Shown here: positions 41,604 to 50,187 of the stretch, piece by piece
How positions within the stretch are numbered: position 1 is the stretch's first letter
Layout of the letters: each line of letters begins with the position of its first letter
From: Cupriavidus gilardii
GTDB lineage: Bacteria; Pseudomonadota; Gammaproteobacteria; Burkholderiales; Burkholderiaceae
Length of the DNA: 64,000 bases
NCBI RefSeq assembly: GCF_013314895.1
Contig: NZ_JABTYE010000003.1
Location: 186,001 to 250,000 of the forward strand
Reading direction: 5' to 3'
Made by a program: the position numbers and the translations under genes
Notes under the pieces: model-generated
Databases searched by the model: none
What the model saw: only the letters and a program-made list of their open reading frames with translations
What the model was told of the DNA's origin: nothing

Positions 41604-42533
41604 CTCGCACGCGCCCTTGCCACATCCGCTCTTGCGCAGTCGGCCAGGGTTCCGGTTCCCGACCAACACCAGGCTCAGCACGGCGACCACCACGCAGCCA
41701 ATGCCGACGAGCTGACCTGTGGTGACCGATTCACCCAGCAGCAGAAAGGCCATCGCCACGGCCGATATCGGCGCCAGTGCCGTGAACAGCGATGCCTCGC
41801 TGCCAGTGGTGCGCGCCGAGCCCGCATACCAGAGCACGAAGCCCGCCACGGTCGGCACCAGCGCGTAGTACAGCACGGCCGTCAGCGCGCCGCTTGGCAG
41901 CCCATGCCGCCATGGCGCCTCGAACAGCAGTGCCGGAACGATCGACGCCGCCAGGCCGATCGCCGTCATCACGGTCGACAAAGCCAGCGGCTGCAGCGGT
42001 TGGCGCAGCCGCTTGTTCAGCAGAATGAACAGGCTCTCGCAAACCACCGCGCCCATCACCAAGGCGTTGCCAAGCCACGTCCCCCGACCGCCATCGGCAC
42101 CCTCTCCCGGTACCGCCACCGCCAGCACGCCGGCCGTCGCCAGCCCGATGGCGAGCAGCAGGGCGACGCCCGGGCGCTCCTTCAGCACGACGATCGACAC
42201 CAGCGCCGACACCACCGGCAGCGTGCCGATGATCACGCCGGCATCCGCGGCCGAGGTCATCCGCAGGCCCGAGATCAGCAAGGTGGTATAGCCGACGCTG
42301 CCCGCTACCGCCTGCAGTACGAGCAGCAGCCCATCGCCACGGCCGATGGTCGGCAGCCGCGTGCCGGTCAGCTTCATCAGCAGCAGGAAGCCGGGCAACG
42401 CGATGGCAAAGCGCAGCGCCGTCGCGGTAAACGGCGGGATCCCCGCGGCGATGACCTTGCTGGCAATGACGGTACTGCCGACCAGGATCATGGCCAGCGC
42501 CAGATAGAAATAACCTTCGGTCTTGTTGGACAT
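41586..42533 (-). CDS. EamA/DMT family transporter
   Basis: A 315-residue inner-membrane protein with ten hydrophobic segments in two EamA repeats (FYLALAMILVGSTVIASKVIAAGIPPFTATALRFAIALP; LSTVMTAIGLAASIVPALLF). GGAGG lies 6-7 nt before the ATG at 42533, favouring it over 42548. The C-terminal tail is basic with two Cys. Probably an exporter of amino acids or small drugs. It converges with the AraC regulator, with an 18-bp tail-to-tail overlap. Confidence 0.9.
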   Translation of the reverse strand: MSNKTEGYFYLALAMILVGSTVIASKVIAAGIPPFTATALRFAIALPGFLLLMKLTGTRLPTIGRGDGLLLVLQAVAGSVGYTTLLISGLRMTSAADAGVIIGTLPVVSALVSIVVLKERPGVALLLAIGLATAGVLAVAVPGEGADGGRGTWLGNALVMGAVVCESLFILLNKRLRQPLQPLALSTVMTAIGLAASIVPALLFEAPWRHGLPSGALTAVLYYALVPTVAGFVLWYAGSARTTGSEASLFTALAPISAVAMAFLLLGESVTTGQLVGIGCVVVAVLSLVLVGNRNPGRLRKSGCGKGACELAKRS

Positions 42534-42771
42534 GGCCTGCCTCCGCATCGTTGGATGCCTCAGGCTAGGCCGCGGCGTGGCAGGCGTCTTGAACGAAATT
42601 GCAGCGGCGTTCTACCGTGCCTTACGTATGTCGGCAAAGGGATTTCGCCGCTGCCGAAAACCTTACTGCCCCCAAAGGTGGCGGACTGCTGGCAAACTCT
42701 GCCGATCGCCGCGACGGCGGCATCGGCTCGCACTGCACGGCTGTCGAGCCGGACCTGCCACAGGAGCCAAT

Positions 42772-43410
42772 ATGGACAGCGCCTCGTTCTTGTCGTTTCT
42801 CGCGATCTCGGTTCTGGTGATCGTCACACCGGGCCCGGATACCGCACTGACTATCCGCAATGCGATCGCCGGCGGCCGGGCCGCGGGGATCGCGACCGGG
42901 GCCGGCATCGCTGCCGGCCAGCTGGTGTGGGCGACGGCGACAGGCCTGGGGCTGGTCGCCATCCTGATCGCTTCGGAGCCGGTGTTCCAGGCGCTCCGCT
43001 GGCTCGGCGCAGGATATCTCGTCTATCTTGGCGTGCAATCGCTGCGCGCCAGCCTGCGGGGCGACGAGACCGGCGCGGCCGGAGCGCTGTCCGGTGCGGG
43101 CCGCCCGCTCAGCACCGTCGCAGCGTTCCGTCAGGGCGTGATCAACGATCTGGCCAATCCCAAGATGGCGGTGTTCTTTGCCAGCGTGCTGCCGCAGTTC
43201 GCCCCACACGGGCACGGCGCGCTGATGCACTTCGTCATGCTTGGAATGGTGTTCGCATTGATGACTTTTCTATGGCTGACCGCGTACTCGGCGTTCATCG
43301 GCGTCGCCGGTGCCGCGCTGCGCCGCGCTCCCGTACGGCGTTCGCTGGACGGCATCGCCGGTGTCGCGCTGGTGGGTATGGGCATACGCGTTGCCGCGGC
43401 GGACCGCTAG
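42772..43410 (+). CDS. LysE family amino acid exporter
   Basis: A 212-residue membrane protein with the LysE/RhtB N-terminus FLSFLAISVLVIVTPGPDTALTIRNAIAGGRAAGIATGAGIAAGQLVW, where TPGPD is diagnostic. A later GVINDLANPKMAVFFASVLPQF block completes the signature, with six hydrophobic segments. AGGAG lies 5 nt before the ATG at 42772. It exports an amino acid of unknown type. It converges with an AraC regulator gene, which may control it. Confidence 0.94.
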   Translation: MDSASFLSFLAISVLVIVTPGPDTALTIRNAIAGGRAAGIATGAGIAAGQLVWATATGLGLVAILIASEPVFQALRWLGAGYLVYLGVQSLRASLRGDETGAAGALSGAGRPLSTVAAFRQGVINDLANPKMAVFFASVLPQFAPHGHGALMHFVMLGMVFALMTFLWLTAYSAFIGVAGAALRRAPVRRSLDGIAGVALVGMGIRVAAADR

Positions 43411-43419
43411 GCGAATCGG

Positions 43420-43441
43420 CGCCTCGGGGCGGGCCGAGGCG
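43420..43441. terminator. Hairpin between lysE and the convergent araC gene
   Basis: CGCCTCGG pairs with CCGAGGCG around a 6-base loop, followed by TCTCCCGTT. It fits the end of the LysE transcript and may serve both directions. Confidence 0.6.
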
Positions 43442-43449
43442 TCTCCCGT

Positions 43450-44307
43450 TCAGCGCCTATGCCGCCCTATGACCGCGGCATAGGCGCTGGGTGACAGGCC
43501 GTATTTCCGCACGAAGATGCGCGTCATATGGCTCTGATCGGCAAACCCGCTGCCGATCGCCGCATCGGCCAGCGGCTCGCCGCGCGCGATCAGGCGACGC
43601 GCCAGGTCGATCCGACGCTGTACCAGGTAGGCATGCGGCGTCAGCCCGGTGGCCCGGGTAAAGGCGCGCAGCACCTGGAAGCGGCTCAGCCCACTGGCGT
43701 TGGCAAGATCGTCCAGCGACACCGGCATCGACGGATCGTCGTCGATGCGCGCCAGGGCATGCGCAACGGCCGCGGGCGTGCCGTTGCCCTCGAGCGGGCT
43801 GCGCCGGCAATCCATCGTGCGCGCCAGCAGCATCAGCAACAGGCTGTCGCGACGCAGGGTGGCATCGGGCGAGTCGCCACCTGTCATCGCCTCGAACAAT
43901 TGCGCGAAGACCGTCGCCGAAGCGCGATCGCTGATCACCGGCAACAGGAATTCCCCGAGGCTGGCCGCCCCTTCGCTGACATCGTGACAGACCGGCGCAA
44001 CGATCTCGGGATTGAAATACAGGATGCGCCATGCACGCCCGGCCTCGTCCAGCGGCATGCCGTCGTGCACCTCGCCGGGATTGACGGTGATGATATCCCC
44101 GGCCACCGCCTCGACCTCGCCGCGCCCGCTGGCCGAGCGCTGCGCGCCGCGCTCGAGCACGCCAATGCCGAATTGCTCGTGCGTATGGCGCGCGAAGCGG
44201 TGCCGCGAGCTGGCCTTGACGGCGAGCACACCGGGCAGCGCACAGGGAAGAAGCTGGAATTGGGCGGCGGGCATGGGTTCGATGGAACGCTGTTGCAACC
44301 ATAGCAT
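43450..44307 (-). CDS. AraC family regulator with cupin sensor
   Basis: A 285-residue regulator. An N-terminal AraC-type cupin (HRFARHTHEQFGIGVLERGAQRS; GDIITVNPGEVHDGMPLD) is followed by two helix-turn-helix units at about residues 185-280 (LDDLANASGLSRFQVLRAFTRATGLTPHAYLVQRRID; AAIGSGFADQSHMTRIFVRKYGLSPSAYA). AraC proteins of this type often lie beside LysE exporters and activate them in response to the amino acid. It converges with lysE. An internal ATG at 44274 is a possible alternative start. It is divergent from the LysR gene 90 bp away. Confidence 0.92.
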   Translation of the reverse strand: MLWLQQRSIEPMPAAQFQLLPCALPGVLAVKASSRHRFARHTHEQFGIGVLERGAQRSASGRGEVEAVAGDIITVNPGEVHDGMPLDEAGRAWRILYFNPEIVAPVCHDVSEGAASLGEFLLPVISDRASATVFAQLFEAMTGGDSPDATLRRDSLLLMLLARTMDCRRSPLEGNGTPAAVAHALARIDDDPSMPVSLDDLANASGLSRFQVLRAFTRATGLTPHAYLVQRRIDLARRLIARGEPLADAAIGSGFADQSHMTRIFVRKYGLSPSAYAAVIGRHRR

Positions 44308-44396
44308 GCGTCCGGATGGACAGCGCCGGTCGAATCGATTCCAATGCTGACGCGGCGAAGCGCGTGCTCCGTCGGATACTCTCCAGCGCCCACTCG

Positions 44397-45293
44397 ATGC
44401 AAGACAAAGACCGCCTGCTTCGCACCTTTCTCGCCGTCGCCCGTGCCGGATCGCTGCGTGCCGCCTCGACTTCGCTGGGCATCACGCAGGCCGCGGTCAG
44501 CAAGCAGGTCGCGGCGCTCGAAGCGTTCCTCGGTGCGCCCCTGTTCGATCGCCACGGGCGCGGCATGCGGCCGACGCCGCTAGGGGAACGTCTGGTCGGC
44601 GACATCGATCAGGGATTCGGCATGGTCGACAGCGCGCTCGACGTCGCGCGGCAGGCGTCGGCCGGCGGCTATGGGCGCGTCACCATCGCCACCGTCAATA
44701 CGCTGGCAGCCTATCTGATCCCGCAGGTCGTCGCCTCGCTGCGCGCAGCGCATCCGCGCATCACGCTCGGCGTATTCAACGCCAGCTCACCCGATGTGGT
44801 GGAGCGGGTGGAGCGCGGCCTCGCCGACATCGGGCTGGTCTACGACCTGGCCGTCGATACCGACGCGGTCACGCTGCGGCGGCTGTGCATCGAGCATGTC
44901 GCCGCCTATAGCCGCGAGCCTGGCGATGCTGCGTCCGATACGGTGAGCGTCGCGGCGCTGGCGCAGCGCCCGCTGATCGTGCCGCCCCGGCCTTACGCGT
45001 TGCGCCGCGTGATCGAACGCGAGCTGCCGGCGCCCTTGTCGATCGCGGTGGAGAGCAACTCGGTCAGCATGTCGCTCGACCTGGCGATGCACGGAGTCGG
45101 CACCACCATCCTGCCGCGCGATCTGCCGGATAGCGCTATCGCCTCGCGCGGGCTGCATCGGCTCACCATCGAAGGGGCAAACCTGGACCGCCACGTGGTG
45201 CTGATCCACCGCAGCGGCGCGAGCCCGAGCCAGGCGGTCAGCCGCGCCATCCGTGCGGTCGAATCCGCCGCGGCGCGAATCGGGACGCGATAG
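44397..45293 (+). CDS. LysR family transcriptional regulator
   Basis: A 298-residue regulator with an N-terminal winged helix (RTFLAVARAGSLRAASTSLGITQAAVSKQVAALEAFLGAPLFDRHGRGMRPTPLG, residues 7-61) and a type 2 periplasmic-binding-like effector domain (VTIATVNTLAAYLIPQVVASLRAAHP). The start at 44397 (MQDKDRLL) is where the conserved domain begins. It converges with the class II aldolase gene with only 6 bp between stops, so the aldolase/Bug pair is a likely but not obligatory target. Confidence 0.92.
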   Translation: MQDKDRLLRTFLAVARAGSLRAASTSLGITQAAVSKQVAALEAFLGAPLFDRHGRGMRPTPLGERLVGDIDQGFGMVDSALDVARQASAGGYGRVTIATVNTLAAYLIPQVVASLRAAHPRITLGVFNASSPDVVERVERGLADIGLVYDLAVDTDAVTLRRLCIEHVAAYSREPGDAASDTVSVAALAQRPLIVPPRPYALRRVIERELPAPLSIAVESNSVSMSLDLAMHGVGTTILPRDLPDSAIASRGLHRLTIEGANLDRHVVLIHRSGASPSQAVSRAIRAVESAAARIGTR

Positions 45294-45299
45294 CCCGCA

Positions 45300-46034
45300 T
45301 CAACGACACAGGGCGGCGCGCGCCTGGCGCGCCCAGTACGCGAAGGTCGCGTCGACGATCGCCGGCTGCAGCAGGAAGTCGTGCGCCTCGCGTGCCGCCT
45401 CCGGATCGACCGGCTGCAGCGCGCCGGCCGCCAGCGCATCCAGACACATGCGGGCGTTGCGCTCGGCGAACACGTTCAAATAGACCGCCTCCTGCAAGGT
45501 CGCGCCGGTACAGACGGCGCCGTGATTGACGAGGAAGGCGGTACGCCGCCCGGCCAGCGCGCTGGAGATCAGTGCGCCCTCATCGTCCCCGGTTGGCACC
45601 CCAGGCCAGTGCGCCAGAAAGCCGCAATCGTCGTGGAACATCGCCGCATCCATATGCGCGACCGGCATCGGGATGCCGAGCATCGACAGCGCCGACAGCG
45701 CAGGAGGGTGCGTATGCACGATCGCCTTGACCTGCGGATGGTGGCGATAGATCCAGCCATGAAACCGCACACCGGGATTGGCCCTGCCCTTGCCCATCAG
45801 CGTGTTCAGCTCGGCATCGACCACCAGCACGGTCGCAGCGCTGGCCTCTTCCATGCCCGTACCGAGCGCTAGCGTGACCATGCCGCCCGAATCGGGATCC
45901 CGCATCGTGATCTGTCCGGCCAGCCCCGCGGCATGGCCCTGCGCGGCAAGAATCAGACAGGCATCGACGAAGGTGTCGCGGTCGGCGCCGACATTGGCGC
46001 CGGGTACGGCATCGAGCAACAAGGTTTTGGTCAT
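45300..46034 (-). CDS. Class II aldolase/adducin family protein
   Basis: A 244-residue protein of the fuculose/ribulose-5-phosphate aldolase-epimerase fold. Zn ligands are seen in IVHTHPPALSAL and LVNHGAVCTGATL, with the family N-terminus ACLILAAQGHAAGLAGQITMRDP. The Ala/Gly-rich LAGQIT replaces the usual SGNxS phosphate loop, so the substrate may not be a sugar phosphate. It lies 43 bp downstream of the Bug protein gene and is probably co-transcribed with it, suggesting uptake and breakdown of a hydroxy or oxo acid. Confidence 0.92.
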   Translation of the reverse strand: MTKTLLLDAVPGANVGADRDTFVDACLILAAQGHAAGLAGQITMRDPDSGGMVTLALGTGMEEASAATVLVVDAELNTLMGKGRANPGVRFHGWIYRHHPQVKAIVHTHPPALSALSMLGIPMPVAHMDAAMFHDDCGFLAHWPGVPTGDDEGALISSALAGRRTAFLVNHGAVCTGATLQEAVYLNVFAERNARMCLDALAAGALQPVDPEAAREAHDFLLQPAIVDATFAYWARQARAALCR

Positions 46035-46077
46035 GGCGGAAAGCGATGAAGGTTTGGCGGAAGGCGGGGCGATCGGC

Positions 46078-47079
46078 TCAGTTCTCGAGCCGGATATTGC
46101 GTTCGCGGATCAAGGTGCGTCGGGCGTCGAGATCCTGCCGAATCAGCGCGGCGAATGCGGCGCCACCGGTGGCGAAGGGTTCGAAGCCGCTGCCGCGCAG
46201 GCGCGCCAGCAGGTCGCGGTCTGCCAGCACAGTCTGCAGCGCGTTGGTCATGCGCTCGACGACCGCGGCCGGCAATCCGGCCGGTCCCACCAGGCCGACC
46301 CACGGCGCAAACTCGAAGCCCTTCAGGCCAGCCTCTTCGAACGTCGGCACGGCGGGCAGCAAGGGGCTGCGCTGACGCGTGGACACCGCGATTGGCTTGA
46401 TGCGACCGCTCTTCGCATACTGGCTGCCCAGGTTGGTGTCGATAAAGGTCAGATGCACGTGGCCGGCCACCACATCGGCCAGCGCCGGCGCGCCGCCGCG
46501 ATAAGGCAAATGCGCGACGATCGCGCCGGACTGCTGTTTGTAGGCCTCGAAGGCGAGATGCGGCGGACTGCCGACGCCCGCCGATGCGTAGCTCAGCGCC
46601 GCCGGATGCGCCTTGCTGTAGCGCGTCAATTCGTCGGGCGTCGCCACGTTCAGCGAGGGATGCGCCACCATCACCAGCGGGATGCGCGCAACGGTGCCGA
46701 GATAACTGAAATCCTTGAGGACGTCGTAGGCGATCTTTTTCTGCAGCACCGGATTGACGGTCAGCGCCCCCTCGTCCAGCAGGGCCAGCGTGTAGCCATC
46801 CGCCGGTGCGCGCGCCACCGCTTCCGCCGCGATCATCGCGCCGGCGCCGGGCCGGTTCTCCACCACCACAGGCTGCCGCAGCGCGGCGCCCAGACGTTCG
46901 GCCAGCATGCGGGCGATCGTGTCGACGGCGCCGCCGGCGGCTTGTCCGATCAGCATGCGGATAGGACGCTCCGGGTAGCCGCCGCTCGACGAAGAAGCGG
47001 ACTGCGCGAAGGCCAGCGGCGTCGCAACGGCCAGCGTCAGGCAGGCGCAAAGCCGGCGCAAGGAAAGAACACGGATCAT
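46078..47079 (-). CDS. Bug family tripartite tricarboxylate transporter substrate-binding protein
   Basis: A 333-residue periplasmic protein. A signal peptide (CACLTLAVATPLAFAQ, cleavage near residue 26) precedes YPERPIRMLIGQAAGGAVDTIARMLAERL and PVVVENRPGAGAMIAAEAVARAPADGYTL. The usual PPGG ligand loop reads GQAAGGAVD, a variation that may alter the ligand. No TctAB carrier is nearby. The start at 47079 is where the signal peptide begins; the ribosome site is weak. The class II aldolase gene follows 43 bp downstream on the same strand. Confidence 0.93.
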   Translation of the reverse strand: MIRVLSLRRLCACLTLAVATPLAFAQSASSSSGGYPERPIRMLIGQAAGGAVDTIARMLAERLGAALRQPVVVENRPGAGAMIAAEAVARAPADGYTLALLDEGALTVNPVLQKKIAYDVLKDFSYLGTVARIPLVMVAHPSLNVATPDELTRYSKAHPAALSYASAGVGSPPHLAFEAYKQQSGAIVAHLPYRGGAPALADVVAGHVHLTFIDTNLGSQYAKSGRIKPIAVSTRQRSPLLPAVPTFEEAGLKGFEFAPWVGLVGPAGLPAAVVERMTNALQTVLADRDLLARLRGSGFEPFATGGAAFAALIRQDLDARRTLIRERNIRLEN

Positions 47080-47192
47080 GGGGCGCAGCCTTTTTTTGGT
47101 GTGGGTCGGACAGGACGAAGCCAGTCTAGGACGGCTTGCCCTCCCCGCACCGCATGGCTGCCTTGAACGCAGGTTAAGGCTCGACTGAACGC

Positions 47193-48077
47193 TCAGGCCA
47201 ACGTCTCGATCAGAAAATCGACGAACGCGCGGACCTTCGAATTGAGGTATCGCCGGGACGGATAGACCGCATAGACATGCGTCTCGACCGTGGACCAGTC
47301 GTCCAGCGCGGTCACCAGACGCCCGCGCTCGATATCCTCGCGGACATAGATCAGCGGAATCAGGCTGATGCCGAAGCCCGCCAGCAGCGCCTCGCGCACC
47401 GCCAGGCTCGACGTGACCTTGTAGCGGCCGTCGATCGGCACATCGACCTGCACATCGTTCTTTCGGAAGCTCCATAGCTTCGCGTGCCCGGACAAACTGA
47501 ACTGCACGCATTCGTGCTGGCGCAGCGCTTCCGGCGAATCCGGCATGCCGTGACGCGAGAAATACGCCGGGGCACCGCACAACACATGTGTCATCGACAT
47601 CAGCTTGCGCGCAACCAGGCTCGAATCTTCCAGCTTGTCACTGCCGCGAATGGCCACGTCGAAGCCCTCCTTGACGAGGTCGACGCGGCGATCGTCCAGG
47701 CGCAGATCGAGCGATAGTTGCGGATAGCGGCACAGAAACTGCGGAATGGCATCGGCCAATTGCGTCAATGTCAGCGACATCGGCGCGCTGACGCGCAGCG
47801 TGCCGGTCGGCTCGCTCTGCATCGGTCCCAGCGCGCGGTCGGCCTCGTCCAGATCGTCGAGGATCTGCGCGATCTGCGTGTAGTACTGCTGGCCCGCTTC
47901 GGTCAGGCTCAGCCGCCGCGTGGTGCGATTGAGCAGCCGCGTGGACAGATGCGCCTCCAGCTCGCCGATATTCTTGCTGACCGCCGCCGGCGACAGGCAA
48001 AGACGCCGCGCCGCCGCGGCAAAGCCATTGCGCTCGACGACTTCCCGGAATACACGCAGCGCCGTCAAATGGTCCAC
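47193..48077 (-). CDS. LysR family regulator (CrgA-like)
   Basis: A 294-residue regulator with MDHLTALRVFREVVERNGFAAAARRLCLSPAAVSKNIGELEAHLSTRLLNRTTRRLSLTEAG as winged helix and a long effector domain of the subgroup often called CrgA-like (TGTLRVSAPMSLTLTQLADAIPQFLCRYPQLSLDLRLDDRRVDLV). It is divergent from a nitroreductase gene 150 bp away, its likely target together with the EamA gene. It is followed leftward by the Bug/aldolase pair after 113 bp. Confidence 0.93.
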   Translation of the reverse strand: MDHLTALRVFREVVERNGFAAAARRLCLSPAAVSKNIGELEAHLSTRLLNRTTRRLSLTEAGQQYYTQIAQILDDLDEADRALGPMQSEPTGTLRVSAPMSLTLTQLADAIPQFLCRYPQLSLDLRLDDRRVDLVKEGFDVAIRGSDKLEDSSLVARKLMSMTHVLCGAPAYFSRHGMPDSPEALRQHECVQFSLSGHAKLWSFRKNDVQVDVPIDGRYKVTSSLAVREALLAGFGISLIPLIYVREDIERGRLVTALDDWSTVETHVYAVYPSRRYLNSKVRAFVDFLIETLA

Positions 48078-48227
48078 AGATTATTCACTGGCAGTAAATA
48101 TTGTGGTGAGCATATCGCATATTTCAACGCGCGAGAACGGCCATTAATCTTGGATCGTGAACAAACGCGAGCCATCCCGTCGTCGCGCCGAATTGAACCT
48201 GACCACATCCTCCGGAGCCAGAACGCC

Positions 48228-48845
48228 ATGAACCGTCCCGTCCTCGACGCCATCGAACAACGCATCTCCGCCAATTTCTTCGACGCTTCGCGCCCGCTGT
48301 CCGATGCGCAGATCGAAGCGCTGACCGCCCTCGCGACCAGGGCACCGACTGCCTACAACCTGCAGAACTGGCGCTTTATCGCGGTCCGGACCACGCAAGC
48401 CAAGACACGCCTTCGCGCGGTCGCGTGGAACCAGCCCAAGGTCACGGACGCAGCGGTGGTCTTTATCGTTTGCGGCGTGCTGGCCGATCCCGCCACGCTG
48501 GCGCAGCGCCTTCAGCCGTCGGTCGAAGCCGGGTTGATGCCAGCCGGCATGGTGCAGGCCTGGGTCGATGCGGCCCGCGGCCAATATCTGGAGCAGCCGC
48601 AGAGCCGGCGCGACGAGGCCATTCGCACCGCGTCGCTGGGCGCAGCCACCTTGATGCTGGCGGCGCAGGGCATGGGCCTCGCAACGGGCCCGATGACCGG
48701 CTTCGATCCGCAAGGCGTAGCGCGAGAGTTCGGGCTGCGGCCGGACGAGGTTCCCGCCATCCTGGTAGCGGTCGGCCATGCGGCGCCGGGCAACTGGCCG
48801 CAGAAGCCGCGCCGCCCGCTGGCCGAAGTGCTCGATTTCGCCTGA
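48228..48845 (+). CDS. Nitroreductase family protein
   Basis: A 205-residue FMN-dependent oxidoreductase: IEQRISANFFDASRPLSDAQIEALTALATRAPTAYNLQNWRFIAV (FMN and dimer contacts), then SLGAATLMLAAQGMGLATGPMTGFD and GLRPDEVPAILVAVGHAA. Such enzymes reduce quinones, nitroaromatics or enones with NAD(P)H. It is divergent from the CrgA-like LysR gene and 10 bp upstream of an EamA exporter gene with which it is surely co-transcribed, suggesting a detoxify-and-export unit. The start at 48228 matches the domain start. Confidence 0.92.
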   Translation: MNRPVLDAIEQRISANFFDASRPLSDAQIEALTALATRAPTAYNLQNWRFIAVRTTQAKTRLRAVAWNQPKVTDAAVVFIVCGVLADPATLAQRLQPSVEAGLMPAGMVQAWVDAARGQYLEQPQSRRDEAIRTASLGAATLMLAAQGMGLATGPMTGFDPQGVAREFGLRPDEVPAILVAVGHAAPGNWPQKPRRPLAEVLDFA

Positions 48846-48855
48846 GGCGCACATC

Positions 48856-49788
48856 ATGAACCGCGCCACCGATCTGCTGCTGACCGGCCTGGCCCCGGCG
48901 ATCTGGGGCAGCACCTATGTCGTCACCACCGGCCTGCTGCCCGATGGTTATCCGCTGACGGTGGCGATGCTGCGCGCGCTGCCCGCCGGTCTGCTGCTGT
49001 TGCTGTGGGTCCGCCAGTTGCCCCAGCGCGGCTGGTGGCTGCGCGTATTCGTGCTCGGGGCGCTGAATTTCTCGGTGTTCTGGGCGATGCTGTTCGTCGC
49101 CGCCTACCGTTTGCCGGGCGGCGTCGCGGCCACGCTGGGCGCGGTGCAGCCGCTGATCGTGATCCTGTTTTCCCGGCTGCTGCTGGGCAGCGCGATCCGG
49201 CCGGCCGCCGTCATTGCCGCGATTGGCGGCATGGTCGGCGTGGCCCTGCTGGTATTGACGCCCAAGGCCGCGCTCGATGTCGCCGGTGTGGCCGCGGGGC
49301 TGCTGGGCGCCGCCTCGATGGCGCTCGGCACGGTGCTGACGCGGCGCTGGCAACCGCCGGTGTCCGCGCTGACCTTTACCGCGTGGCAACTGGTGGCGGG
49401 CGGCATCCTTCTGCTGCCCGTCGCGCTGTGGATCGAACCGCCGCTCGGCCAGGTGACGCAGGCCAATGTGCTCGGCTTTCTCTATCTGGGATTGATCGGC
49501 GCCGCGCTGACCTACGTGCTGTGGTTTCGCGGCATCGCGCGGCTCGAGCCGTCCGTGGTGGCATCGTTGGGCTTTCTGAGCCCGCTGAGCGCGGTGCTGT
49601 TGGGATGGGGCTTGCTGGATCAGTGGCTCAGCGCGCCGCAATTGGCGGGCATGGTGCTGGTGTTGGCCAGCATGTGGCTGAGCCAGCGCGCCGCGGCGAT
49701 CCGGACGGTGGCGGCACCGCTACAGCCACCGCCGCCATCGCCGCCATCGCCGCCTTCGGCTCCTTCGCCCGATTCGCCGCGTGCGTGA
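48856..49788 (+). CDS. EamA/DMT family transporter with proline-rich tail
   Basis: A 310-residue membrane protein with ten hydrophobic segments (LLLTGLAPAIWGSTYVVTTGLLPDGYPLTVAMLRALPAGLLLLLW; LGFLSPLSAVLLGWGLLDQ). The last 20 residues are a Pro/Ser repeat encoded by three 9-bp units (CCGCCATCG at 49732 and 49741, CCGCCTTCG at 49750), which may vary in length. It resembles YedA/RhaT-like exporters. It is co-transcribed with the nitroreductase 10 bp upstream. Confidence 0.91.
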   Translation: MNRATDLLLTGLAPAIWGSTYVVTTGLLPDGYPLTVAMLRALPAGLLLLLWVRQLPQRGWWLRVFVLGALNFSVFWAMLFVAAYRLPGGVAATLGAVQPLIVILFSRLLLGSAIRPAAVIAAIGGMVGVALLVLTPKAALDVAGVAAGLLGAASMALGTVLTRRWQPPVSALTFTAWQLVAGGILLLPVALWIEPPLGQVTQANVLGFLYLGLIGAALTYVLWFRGIARLEPSVVASLGFLSPLSAVLLGWGLLDQWLSAPQLAGMVLVLASMWLSQRAAAIRTVAAPLQPPPPSPPSPPSAPSPDSPRA

Positions 49789-49804
49789 CTGCGGCCCGAG
49801 TCCG

Positions 49805-49975
49805 TTATGACGGGTCCTTGGTACGGGTGCGCGACACCGCGCCCATGATGCCAAGGCCCAGCACGATCACACAGGCGATGGCGACGTAGGTCTCCGGCAC
49901 GCCGGCCGTAATCAGGCCCCATGCAATGCCGCCGACAAGAATCAACAGTCCAATCAGGAATAGCGCAAACGACAT
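49805..49975 (-). CDS. 56-residue two-helix membrane protein
   Basis: A small open frame on the minus strand: residues 2-22 form one hydrophobic helix (FALFLIGLLILVGGIAWGLI), a short GVPETY turn follows, then a second helix (VAIACVIVLGLGIMGAV) and a charged RTRTKDPS end. AGGAG lies 7 nt before the ATG. The clear helix-turn-helix hydrophobic pattern and the ribosome site support a real gene. It converges with the EamA gene (16 bp between stops). Function unknown. Confidence 0.8.
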   Translation of the reverse strand: MSFALFLIGLLILVGGIAWGLITAGVPETYVAIACVIVLGLGIMGAVSRTRTKDPS

Positions 49976-50187
49976 AACCCGGCTCCTGGCAATTGCCGCG
50001 ATCGGCTGCGGCTTAAGTGCAATGTAGGGGCCATACCGGGCGGCAGGGATCGGTGCGCAGCGGAGACTGGCGTAGGCCGGTTCCTACGTGCGCCGTGGAC
50101 GTCGCGGCACCTGTTATTCGCCCGTGATCGACGTATGATCGGCCGTATCGATCATTCGACGCCCGGCAAGGCCAACGGCACCGCCCG

